Source: JBNJEM01 sp051745935 (GTDB lineage Bacteria; Planctomycetota; Planctomycetia; Pirellulales; Pirellulaceae). Taken from it: DNA of 6,059 bases. Below, piece by piece: positions 1-5,523 of this stretch. The stretch spans positions 1-6,059 of the forward strand of contig JBNJEM010000498.1 in the NCBI GenBank assembly GCA_051745935.1, given 5' to 3'. The position numbers and the translations under genes were made by a program. The notes under the pieces were generated by a model that searched no databases, was not told the origin of the DNA, and saw only the letters and a list, made by a program, of their open reading frames with translations. The number at the start of each line of letters is the position of its first letter. Positions within the stretch are counted from its first letter, which is position 1.

Positions 1-318
1 CAAAGAACTCAGGGTTGATTATAGCGAAAGAGACCGCCGAGAGCAAAAAGAAGCCGTCCCGCCGCCGATCGCGCAGCCCGGAATGGGATGGCGACCGGCC
101 GCGGAAACGGCTAGAAAGAGAAGGAGGGGGTCGGGACCCGCGTCGGGTGGCACTTTCCTGAGCGAGCGCGGGACAAGCTTCGATTTCTGACAGCGCTAAA
201 CGCGAGCGGAGCCAGTGCACGGTTTCCACTTCCCTCGCGTGGTGCCATGCCCCGGTCACGGTGTATAGGCCCCCACCCCACACTGGCTCCGTTCGCTCAG
301 TCTCAAGGCAGTTAATAC
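1..318. other. Non-coding leader region
   Basis: I see no convincing protein here on either strand. The main structure is an inverted repeat at 202-217/281-296, listed separately. On the minus strand a TATAAT hexamer (18-23) could be a -10 box, but the matching -35 position (41-46, TTGCTC) is poor, so a promoter reading out of the left edge is only a weak possibility. The stretch is GC-rich and has short G runs around 120-135. Confidence 0.4.
202..296. repeat. Inverted repeat, 16-bp arms (15/16 match)
   Basis: The left arm GCGAGCGGAGCCAGTG (202-217) is the reverse complement of the right arm CACTGGCTCCGTTCGC (281-296), with one mismatch. The arms are 63 nt apart. The right arm ends just before the small ORF starting at 319. 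The spacer has no T run, so this does not look like a simple terminator. It could be the ends of a small non-autonomous element, a member of a dispersed genomic repeat, or a regulatory RNA fold. Confidence 0.6.
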
Positions 319-564
319 GTGACTGATATCGCACATTCTTTCAATCTTTACAATGAACTCACCGAAGGTACGATCCTGGCGGCCAAAACCAGCCAAGGGC
401 GTTACTCCAAGTTTGTTGCCCAAGAGTACGGATACACCCTAATCATCGCCAGCATAATGCCGCTGAAAGGAGCCCGGTGCCGGGGCCGGGCCTGGTATCG
501 CCGGGATGCGTCCAATTCAGGACGCATTCCTCAGCCACCGTTGGTCGGGATAGAATGGACGTAG
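319..564 (+). CDS. Small hypothetical protein, 81 aa (doubtful)
   Basis: I do not recognise this ORF. It opens with GTG, has a weak AAGG ten bases upstream (305-308), and is preceded in frame by a stop at 313. Residues 1-52 look protein-like: a mixed acidic and hydrophobic start, then the segment KTSQGRYSKFVAQEYGY followed by TLIIASIMPL, which suggests alternating beta strands. From about residue 53 the composition shifts to Arg, Gly and Pro, and this part overlaps the GC-rich palindromes at 473-530. The end therefore looks like read-through into non-coding sequence. The ORF is probably a 5' fragment of a lost gene or a degraded small protein; no function can be assigned. Confidence 0.3.
   Translation: MTDIAHSFNLYNELTEGTILAAKTSQGRYSKFVAQEYGYTLIIASIMPLKGARCRGRAWYRRDASNSGRIPQPPLVGIEWT
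503..530. other. 11-bp hairpin
   Basis: GGGATGCGTCC (503-513) pairs with GGACGCATTCC (520-530) across a 6-nt loop (AATTCA), with one G-T wobble. A second short palindrome, CCCGG-TG-CCGGG, lies just upstream (473-484). No T run follows on either strand, so a factor-independent terminator is not supported. It may be part of a repeat element inserted in the 3' end of the small ORF. Confidence 0.45.
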
Positions 565-599
565 CCGTTCACGATAGATAGCAAGGGAACCGCTAATGA

Positions 600-782
600 A
601 CGCTGACCGGATACTGCACCTGGTGGGCATATCGCGCTGGTTTTACTCAGGATACACTAGACGCCATGCTCGATGCGTTTATTAAAAAACACCTTCCCGG
701 TTTCGGTTACCATTACATGCAGTTTGATAACTGCTTCCAGCCGGGGAATGGGAGCGTCGCATTTGCATTCTCGCGCGGATAA
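600..782 (+). pseudogene. GH36/melibiase-like glycosidase fragment
   Basis: This frame opens directly after a TAA-TGA pair (594-599) and closes with TAA at 780. Its 60 codons have no plausible start, but they read as the core of a TIM-barrel glycosidase. GYCTWWAYRAGFTQDTLD matches the G-[WY]-C-T-W strand and following helix of alpha-galactosidase/raffinose-synthase-like (GH36) enzymes. HLPGFGYHYMQFDNCFQPGN matches the next strand, where the family usually reads (I/F)DDGxQ or FDDCxQ. Here the second Asp of that pair is Asn. Homology seems to stop after PGNGS (about 755), where the frame runs into unrelated residues. A full enzyme would be several hundred residues, so this is a relic cut at both ends. 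The family call rests on motif recall. Confidence 0.5.
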
Positions 783-861
783 CTGTACGGTGGTGGGTGA
801 GCAGACTTATGCGGTTGCGAGGGGCTCTTTTTTTGACACATTCCTTAGCGAGGATTCTGCC

Positions 862-1062
862 ATGCCTTCCAAGAAGGAGATCGAAAAGCGGATTGACGAC
901 TTCCCCTTTGACAACTACGGACCCGCCCAGCGGGCTTGTCGGGAACTGCTCGACGGCGGTTCCGAGACTGTCTCGACATTGGTGACCATGGTGGGCGATC
1001 AGTTTGGCGACCCCCAGGGTGTCAAGCCGAAATATGCTCTACATGGACATGATACCTTCTGA
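862..1062 (+). pseudogene. HEAT-repeat protein N-terminal fragment
   Basis: The ATG at 862 has a GAGG about nine bases upstream, and the frame runs 66 codons to TGA. The sequence begins MPSKKEIEKRIDDFPF and continues with AQRACRELLDGGSETVSTLV, a helix pair with the Ala/Leu spacing of HEAT-like repeats. It then has GVKPKYALHG, which resembles planctomycete HEAT-repeat proteins where KxKYALHGL starts the next helix. After ALHG (about 1048) the family resemblance stops and the frame ends within five residues. No signal peptide is present. The frame is open further upstream to 673, but that part overlaps the glycosidase relic in another frame and looks random. This is most likely the 5' end of a gene lost by rearrangement; a genuine 66-aa protein is possible. 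Confidence 0.45.
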
Positions 1063-1560
1063 TGAGGTTTCTTTTCACGTCCCATGGCATGTTCTCCGGC
1101 GATCTCCACGGGATCGAACGTCGCGAGACATTCCGCGGCGTTCACGTCGAACCGTTTTGTTTCTCCTTTATCGACGCCGAGGAACCGACTTCCCTGATGC
1201 GGAAAGTCTAATTTCGTTGTCGAGAGCGTCTGCATTCCGGTTCGATGGATTTCCCCCGAAATCTCCGTTTTCTCGGCGGTTGCAAGGTGACGAAGAACCA
1301 GCTGCGTCCCGTCCCGCCAACCGCATATCGACTGTTGGGACTAAACGACCAGCGATCCGCCCATTCAAAATCAATGAGATCGCCTGTTTCAATCGTCAAA
1401 AGAGATCGACTTTCTCCATATCGGTCGCCGACTTGCGCATAGCGACTGTCGGGGCTGAACACGCACTTGCCTCCTTTCGGGAGTTCCACAAGAGTTGCCC
1501 CTGTCTCGAGATCTAAGATCCATGTTTTTCCGTAGAAATCCGTTGAAGTGTTGGCGGAGG
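1063..1560 (-). pseudogene. WD40-like beta-propeller fragment, frameshifted
   Basis: Two minus-strand frames together look like one decayed propeller protein. The first (about 1560 to 1290) has WILDLETG, then FSPDSRYA (1459-1436), LLTIETGDL, and a second FSPNSRYA (1345-1322). FSPDxRxA followed by a strand and a turn is typical of WD40/PD40 blades. The second frame (about 1290 to 1085) continues with GSRFLGVDKGETKRFDV and ECLATFDPVEIAGE, which look like further blade strands. The switch falls near 1240-1300, so at least one frameshift is needed. GTG at 1489 is the only plausible start in the first frame, but blade-like sequence already precedes it, so the true N-terminus is missing. The fragment begins right at the hydrolase stop, with no intergenic space, and ends near the HEAT fragment on the other strand. 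Confidence 0.5.
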
Positions 1561-3609
1561 TCAGTCCATTGCTGCTTGCAAGTCCGGCAGATCATAAACG
1601 GTCAGCGCCCCCTGCACCGTATGGACCAGTTGGTCCGAAGCCAGTGGATTCTCCACAATCTGCTCGAAGGACGGCAGTGCGCCGCGGATGTCCACCGCGC
1701 CGAAGAAATCACGTTCCAGGGCGGCGGCGTGCAAGGCCGGAATGGCCACCTGCGCGCCGCGGGCGACCAATTGCACGCCCGCATCGCCGTCCGCCAGTTC
1801 GCGAGCCATGCGAGCGGCGACGAGAATATCCTCCGCCCGCATCGCCACATAGGATCGGCCCAGCATGTAGGCCGCGGCGACGTTGGCGCCGTCGTGGCCG
1901 TTGCGCGGCCCGTACCACTGGTTCTGCTCGCTACGCGTCTCACCCAGTCCCCGCGGATCCACGGCCAGCACCGCCTGACCGTCCGCTACCCGCTGCTGGA
2001 TGCCGGAAATCGCCGCGTCGTCCGACTTGCCCTGCTCGTCCAGCCACAGCACCACCTGATCCGCGCCGTCGTCCGGAACGAACGCCAACGCCGGCAAGAC
2101 GATTCCCGGTTCCGGTTCGATCACCCATTGATCGACTCGATAGCCGTCCTGTTGGATCTGGCCGACACGCCGTGGCTCGGGCGCCTTCAACTGCTCCAGT
2201 GGTCGGATACCGGCGATCCGGCGCACCTCGTCCCACATCGCCTTGCCCTGTTCACGCCAGGCCGCCTCGCGCTGCTGCCGCAGGCGCTCCATCCGGTCCC
2301 GGTTGATCGCATACACGTTCCGAGCCCCCTCGATATCCAACACCTGCCCCGTGGGTGTAACCTGAATCTCGGTCTCGCTCAGGACTTCCAAGTCCTCCGG
2401 TTCGCGGACCTCCCGCTCTTGGCCGACCAGCCAGCGGAGCATCCAGGCGACGGTCGCTTCGCGCAGCGGGCGGTGCCAGCCGTGCGGTCCGACGGTTTCC
2501 GACAGGTCGATTTTTTTAGCAGCATCCAACCGCTGGAAAACAAGCCGAGCCGTTTCGACCGAGCGTCGCGTCCCCTCGATGGGAAAGAAATCCTCGGTCG
2601 CCGCGCAAACCAGCGCCGGCATCGGCGCCCGCATCACCAGATAACCCCAGTGATCCAAGCCCGCCCCCAACTGTCCCGCCACATTCTGCTCGGCGTCGCC
2701 CGGCACGTCGCCCCGCTCCCGGATCCTGCCCAACCAATGCCCGAAATCCGTGATGTAGCACGACGGTGCCGCCGCTTTCAGCCGGTCCTCGATGCCCATG
2801 ACCAGTGATGTCTGAGTCCCGCCACCACTGTTCCCGGTCATCCCCAACCGGTCTGCGTCGATGTCCGCACGCGACTCCAGGTAATCCAGGCAGCGCATGG
2901 CGTCGTGGATCATGAATTGAGCCGTGTTGTTTCCTAGCAGCATCGAACCGACTCCCAGCGCATTGTGAGCTTGCGTGCCCCACACAATTGCTCGCCCTTG
3001 CTCGTCACGCAACTGGATCCGCTCGCCCTGGTCGATGGGATCGAAGAGAAGAGCGGCGATCCCATTCAAAGCCAGCAGCGCGGCTCCCCGCTGATACCCC
3101 TCATTCGCCTTGCCGTTGCGCGTGTGCCCACAGGCCAGCAGCACCGCGGGATACGGTGGCTCGTAAGGTTCCGAGTCGGGCAGGAATAGAGCAGCCGTCA
3201 CGTAATGTCCCGGCTGAGCTTCCAACAGCACCTTCTGGACCCGATACCCGTCACGTTCCAGCGTGCCCGTCACTTGGGCATTCAACGGGGTGTCCATCGG
3301 CGGCAACCCGCCGATCGCTTCGATGAACCAAGCCCGCATCGCCCGCTGCCACTGCCGGATCTCTTCGGGATCCGTCCGGTCCAGCATCGCCTGTCGGGCC
3401 CGCTGCAACTGCTGGTTGGCCCGAGCGAGCAGATAACGGACCATCATCTGTTCCGCGGGCACCTCGCCCGCCTGCCCGTCGAGCAGATCCCATGCGGGTG
3501 GATCGGCCATCGCCGTCTGCCCGCCCCCCACTGACAACAGACTAGCCAGCAACAGGGCAACAAGCCCCCTACCCCACGATTCCCGCAATGAGTGCAAACG
3601 TCTCGTCAT
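1561..3609 (-). CDS. Secreted tandem alpha/beta hydrolase (esterase-like)
   Basis: This 682-residue protein belongs to the acetylxylan-esterase/dienelactone-hydrolase-like alpha/beta hydrolases common in planctomycetes. I chose ATG 3609 because AGGAG lies seven bases upstream and a signal peptide follows at once: basic residues 1-14, hydrophobic core LVALLLASLLSV (16-27), and a signal peptidase I site A33-M34-A35. Longer in-frame starts lie inside the upstream toxin gene and lack these features. Domain 1 (about 110-400) has nucleophile Ser261 in GNSGGG, a likely acid Asp340 (ATEDFFP) and His376 (GPHGWHRPL). Domain 2 (about 485-682) repeats the fold, but its elbow reads VARGAQ (615-620) with no serine, so it is probably inactive. 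The C-terminus stops at YDLPDLQAAMD, where relatives usually continue with another strand and loop, so a 3' truncation is likely. The substrate is unknown; an ester of plant or algal polysaccharide is a guess. Confidence 0.85.
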   Translation of the reverse strand: MTRRLHSLRESWGRGLVALLLASLLSVGGGQTAMADPPAWDLLDGQAGEVPAEQMMVRYLLARANQQLQRARQAMLDRTDPEEIRQWQRAMRAWFIEAIGGLPPMDTPLNAQVTGTLERDGYRVQKVLLEAQPGHYVTAALFLPDSEPYEPPYPAVLLACGHTRNGKANEGYQRGAALLALNGIAALLFDPIDQGERIQLRDEQGRAIVWGTQAHNALGVGSMLLGNNTAQFMIHDAMRCLDYLESRADIDADRLGMTGNSGGGTQTSLVMGIEDRLKAAAPSCYITDFGHWLGRIRERGDVPGDAEQNVAGQLGAGLDHWGYLVMRAPMPALVCAATEDFFPIEGTRRSVETARLVFQRLDAAKKIDLSETVGPHGWHRPLREATVAWMLRWLVGQEREVREPEDLEVLSETEIQVTPTGQVLDIEGARNVYAINRDRMERLRQQREAAWREQGKAMWDEVRRIAGIRPLEQLKAPEPRRVGQIQQDGYRVDQWVIEPEPGIVLPALAFVPDDGADQVVLWLDEQGKSDDAAISGIQQRVADGQAVLAVDPRGLGETRSEQNQWYGPRNGHDGANVAAAYMLGRSYVAMRAEDILVAARMARELADGDAGVQLVARGAQVAIPALHAAALERDFFGAVDIRGALPSFEQIVENPLASDQLVHTVQGALTVYDLPDLQAAMD

Positions 3610-3614
3610 CGTTT

Positions 3615-3621
3615 CTCTCCT
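3615..3621 (-). promoter_or_regulatory. Shine-Dalgarno for the hydrolase
   Basis: On the minus strand AGGAGAG precedes ATG 3609, with seven bases between AGGAG and the ATG. It decides the start against two upstream in-frame ATGs. It lies in the 20-nt gap after the toxin stop codon (3630), so the hydrolase can be translated from a transcript shared with the toxin-antitoxin genes. Confidence 0.75.
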
Positions 3622-3629
3622 GTTGGACA

Positions 3630-4142
3630 TCAGTACCAAACGCTCACGACACCCAGTATAACACCAACCAAGCCGCGACCATCCCGTTTCATCAACTGCC
3701 TCGCCAGTTCCAACGCGGCGAACGCGCTGTGTGCTTGGGGCCGAACAGCCGGGACCATGCCTCGCTGTTTTTCGGAAAGCAAGATACCAAGGGTCCAAAC
3801 GACACGCAGGCCGTACTGCTGGCGGGCCACCCGTCGACCATCGGCCTCGTCGATCAGAATCGCGTCGGCTCCAACCTCCCGGGCCAAGACGATGGCTTCG
3901 GCTTCTCCGCGATCAATCGTGGGCAGCAGGCTGCTGACCTTCCCCGTGTCGGACGCAGCACGCATCTGGAGATAATCATAGTCCGTTACACGGATCGGCC
4001 GAAAACGGTCGCTCGTGCGGGCAAGCTCATCAACGACGGCCGGCGGCAGCAAAATGTTGCCAAAGAGAATGGGCAGCGTTTCAAGGCGGCGCAGGAAATC
4101 CAACGCGCGAATCGGGGACGTATCACTGACGACAACGGTCAC
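3630..4142 (-). CDS. PIN-domain (DUF3368-type) toxin
   Basis: The 170-residue product matches the DUF3368 group of PIN-like proteins, predicted metal-dependent ribonucleases paired with UPF0175 antitoxins. Visible motifs are SDTSPI with Asp7 at the end of strand 1, LLPPAVVDEL with Glu39, DRGEAEAIVLA with Glu80, AILIDEADGRRVA with Asp98, Glu99 and Asp101, and GLRVVWTLGIL, the hallmark second half of the family. All expected acidic residues are present, so activity is plausible. The start is GTG 4142, which overlaps the antitoxin stop (GTGA), a sign of translational coupling. Length is normal for the family. The C-terminal tail is hydrophobic (GLVGVILGVVSVWY) and may be slightly altered, since the family usually ends in a more polar helix. 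The cellular target cannot be read from the sequence. Confidence 0.85.
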   Translation of the reverse strand: MTVVVSDTSPIRALDFLRRLETLPILFGNILLPPAVVDELARTSDRFRPIRVTDYDYLQMRAASDTGKVSSLLPTIDRGEAEAIVLAREVGADAILIDEADGRRVARQQYGLRVVWTLGILLSEKQRGMVPAVRPQAHSAFAALELARQLMKRDGRGLVGVILGVVSVWY

Positions 4143-4390
4143 GCGTTGTCTCCCAGTTGCTCGAGCGTTTCAAGATCATGCTCCAAGTCCTCAACCGTCG
4201 GCCGATACAACGCGAGGCCGCGCGTGAGCATCGCCGCCTCGAAATCGGTACGCGCAAGGCCCGACCAGCGAATCGCTTGGCCGAACGAGAGGCGGCCGCT
4301 GTCGTACAATCGACAGGCGAGTTCGACCCTCGCGTCATCGGAACTGATTCCGGCTTCGTGAAGCCATTCGTCGGGAATTGTCAGCGGCAT
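4139..4390 (-). CDS. UPF0175-family antitoxin
   Basis: This 83-residue protein has the UPF0175 layout: a short strand and IPDEWL (5-10), a helix with ARVELACRLYDSGRLSFGQA (20-39), a helix-turn-helix-like segment RWSGLARTDFEAAML (41-55), and the C-terminal LYRPTVEDLEHDLETLEQL (61-79), whose Y-x-x-T-x-E-D-L pattern is typical. In this family the N-terminal part is thought to bind DNA and the C-terminal acidic helix to neutralise the partner PIN protein. ATG 4390 has GGAG nine bases upstream (4400-4403). Its stop overlaps the GTG of the toxin gene by 4 nt, the usual antitoxin-first order, which supports joint expression and possible autoregulation. Confidence 0.85.
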   Translation of the reverse strand: MPLTIPDEWLHEAGISSDDARVELACRLYDSGRLSFGQAIRWSGLARTDFEAAMLTRGLALYRPTVEDLEHDLETLEQLGDNA

Positions 4391-4404
4391 AGCGTATCAC
4401 TCCG

Positions 4405-4437
4405 ATAGAGCCATAGAGCCATATAGGATCAATTGTA
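4405..4437 (-). promoter_or_regulatory. Candidate promoter/operator of the toxin-antitoxin operon
   Basis: Upstream of the antitoxin the 8-mer GGCTCTAT (minus strand) occurs twice in tandem (4405-4420), followed by the related ATATAGG on the plus strand. A TACAAT hexamer on the minus strand (plus 4432-4437) could serve as a -10 box; the -35 position (4455-4460) is weak (TTTCGG). The tandem copies lie between that box and the ribosome binding site, where an autoregulating antitoxin often binds. The repeat is seen directly; its role is inferred. Confidence 0.3.
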
Positions 4438-4500
4438 CCCCCCTCCGCCACGTTCCGAAAGCTGGCCAAAACGCCCGGCGGGAACGCGTCAAAGCAAGCG

Positions 4501-4680
4501 GAAGTGGCGTCAGGTCTTGAGTAGCGGCCGACAAGGCCACAATCTAGCAGGTGAAAGTCCTGTCGTACCAATTCGTTCGTTTCGGATACGTAGCGACATC
4601 ACGGTTCATGTGGGTAACCACATGTTCATTGCGTGACGTAAACGGCCCGGCTGCCCTGTGCGTGGCACAGCGGCAGGTGC
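4501..4680 (+). ncRNA. Structured RNA, group II intron domain I-like remnant
   Basis: Three or more strong hairpins lie in a row with no coding frame. GGCC-GACAA-GGCC spans 4526-4538. CAGG-TGAAAGT-CCTG spans 4548-4562; its GGTGAAAGTCC core is common in domain I of bacterial group II introns. CATGTGG-GTAA-CCACATG spans 4607-4624, a perfect 7-bp stem closed by a GNRA-type GTAA loop. CTGCCCTGTGC-GTG-GCACAG-C-GGCAG spans 4651-4676, 11 bp with one bulge. Such density of stems and a GNRA loop indicate an evolved RNA. The intron identity is from memory of family sequences, the strand is taken from the TGAAAGTCC motif, and no reverse transcriptase is present. If correct, it is an ORF-less, incomplete intron. 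Confidence 0.45.
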
Positions 4681-4720
4681 AACCGGGGGGCATTTCGGGG
4701 CTGCAGTCATTCAACGGCAT

Positions 4721-4740
4721 AGGGTCAGAGCTATTCATTC
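4721..4740 (-). repeat. RAYT-associated end motif
   Basis: The plus strand carries GGGTCAGAGCTATTCATTC (4722-4740), overlapping the stop of the transposase remnant. Similar GGGTCAGAG-containing sequences recur next to REP-associated tyrosine transposases in many environmental genomes, so this probably marks the 3' boundary of that element. The association is recalled, not tested here. Confidence 0.4.
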
Positions 4741-5198
4741 TTTTTTCGTGGTGGCGGTTTGGGCTTTTCCTGTTGCCAAGCAGCCAATTGCGCTTCGATC
4801 TCTTGGATCGGGCGGCGAAGCGCCTTTGACTTGGTGAGCGATTCGTCCACGCGCCTCGTCACGTTATACCGGTCGCGGATGACTTTCTCCGCCGCGAGTC
4901 CGACCAACGGGAAGACGGCTTGCGTCGGGCAGCTTTCCACCCGGAAAAATCCAACCGCCTGAAATATACCAACGCTCTGGGCACGTTCCGAGCCCAGCCA
5001 GGAAGCCAGCTCGTGGCACGTGGTCGCGGTATGGCGATTGGCGAGCCAGACGGCCGCCGAGCGGATTTCCGTGTTGCGATTGCGTTGTCCCAAGGCCGCT
5101 TGATCGACCTCGTCGGGGTGCGTGAGCCGCAGTGGTTCGGGACGAAGTCGACCTTTAGGTAACTTTTTAGGGAACTGAAGTAAGGCTCTTTCAGGCAA
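4731..5198 (-). pseudogene. RAYT (Y1/IS200-like) transposase C-terminal remnant
   Basis: The frame gives 155 residues from a TTG at 5198 and is open to about 5246 without an ATG. Residues 41-76 (NRNTEIRSAAVWLANRHTAT, then CHELASWLGSERAQSV) and 112-138 (NVTRRVDESLTKSKALRR, then EIEAQL) together match the DnaA-like helix-turn-helix at the C-terminus of many REP-associated tyrosine transposases, which bind their element ends. The catalytic N-terminal part (HUH motif, Tyr, and the YHVTxRG start) is absent, so transposition activity is lost. Between the two halves, where relatives have a single residue after SV, there are about 35 extra residues. The Lys/Pro-rich tail ends at TAG 4731, against the GGGTCAGAGC motif. 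It is probably not expressed. A free-standing DNA-binding protein is the alternative. Confidence 0.55.
4865..4970 (-). repeat. About 100-nt insertion flanked by GGTATA direct repeats
   Basis: On the minus strand GGTATA occurs at 4970-4965 and again at 4870-4865, exactly 100 nt apart. The pair brackets the stretch that interrupts the helix-turn-helix of the transposase remnant (residues 77-111). A 6-bp direct repeat at both edges of foreign sequence suggests a target-site duplication from a small mobile element. The insert ends show no convincing inverted repeats, and the frame stays open through it. Confidence 0.4.
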
Positions 5199-5357
5199 TG
5201 AGGGTTGGAAAACGGCCCTGTGGAGCGCGCAGGCCGCCGTCCGCCGTCATGATCCTTGCCGGTCCAACGCGCGGGCGAGCGGACTCTGGCCTTGCGGTTA
5301 AACAGGGTACGTCATAAGGGATTTGTGATCATGAAGCTAGGATTCTACTTCAGACGG

Positions 5358-5377
5358 CTAAAGTGTTACACCTTTAG
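5358..5377. other. Hairpin CTAAAGTG/CACCTTTAG
   Basis: CTAAAGTG (5358-5365) pairs with CAC-C-TTTAG (5369-5377) across a TTA loop with one bulged C, giving 8 bp. It lies in the AT-richer part of the interval and has no T run, so it is not an obvious terminator. It may belong to the same structured RNA as the stems at 5465-5523. Confidence 0.4.
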
Positions 5378-5464
5378 AAGAAACGGTGAAGCAAGGAACG
5401 GAGGGCAAATGAGAAGCTGAAATCTACTTGTGCGGGGCCGTGTCCGTACGGAACTTCCTGCTCG

Positions 5465-5523
5465 AACGGGGAAATCGACCCCGTTGCGACAACGGGGAGG
5501 GGATGGCCGACTTACCCTCGGCC
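5465..5523 (+). ncRNA. Overlapping alternative hairpins, possible intron 3' end
   Basis: AACGGGG (5465-5471) can pair with CCCCGTT (5479-5485) over an AAATCGA loop. The same CCCCGTTG (5479-5486) can instead pair with CAACGGGG (5490-5497) over a CGA loop; the two folds exclude each other. A third stem follows at once, GGCCGA (5505-5510) with TCGGCC (5518-5523), loop CTTACCC. A stem carrying GACTTACCC near its 3' side resembles group II intron domain VI. A switch-like attenuator is the alternative. The pairings are exact; both functions are inferred. Confidence 0.35.

Noticed and set aside
1548..2306. Plus-strand ORF of 252 codons
   Set aside because: Very high Arg/Pro/Ala content and full overlap with the hydrolase; an antisense shadow.
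1495..2808. Plus-strand ORF of 437 codons, opposite the hydrolase
   Set aside because: It is antisense to the hydrolase, which has a signal peptide, catalytic motifs and a ribosome binding site. The translation is rich in Arg, His, Pro and Leu with no domain, as expected for the shadow of a GC-rich gene.
3610..3798. Longer N-terminus for the hydrolase, from ATG 3798
   Set aside because: The extra 63 residues overlap the PIN toxin gene in another frame, lack a ribosome binding site, and would bury the signal peptide.
3588..4361. Plus-strand ORF of 257 codons opposite the toxin-antitoxin pair
   Set aside because: Both minus-strand genes have clear family motifs; this frame has none.
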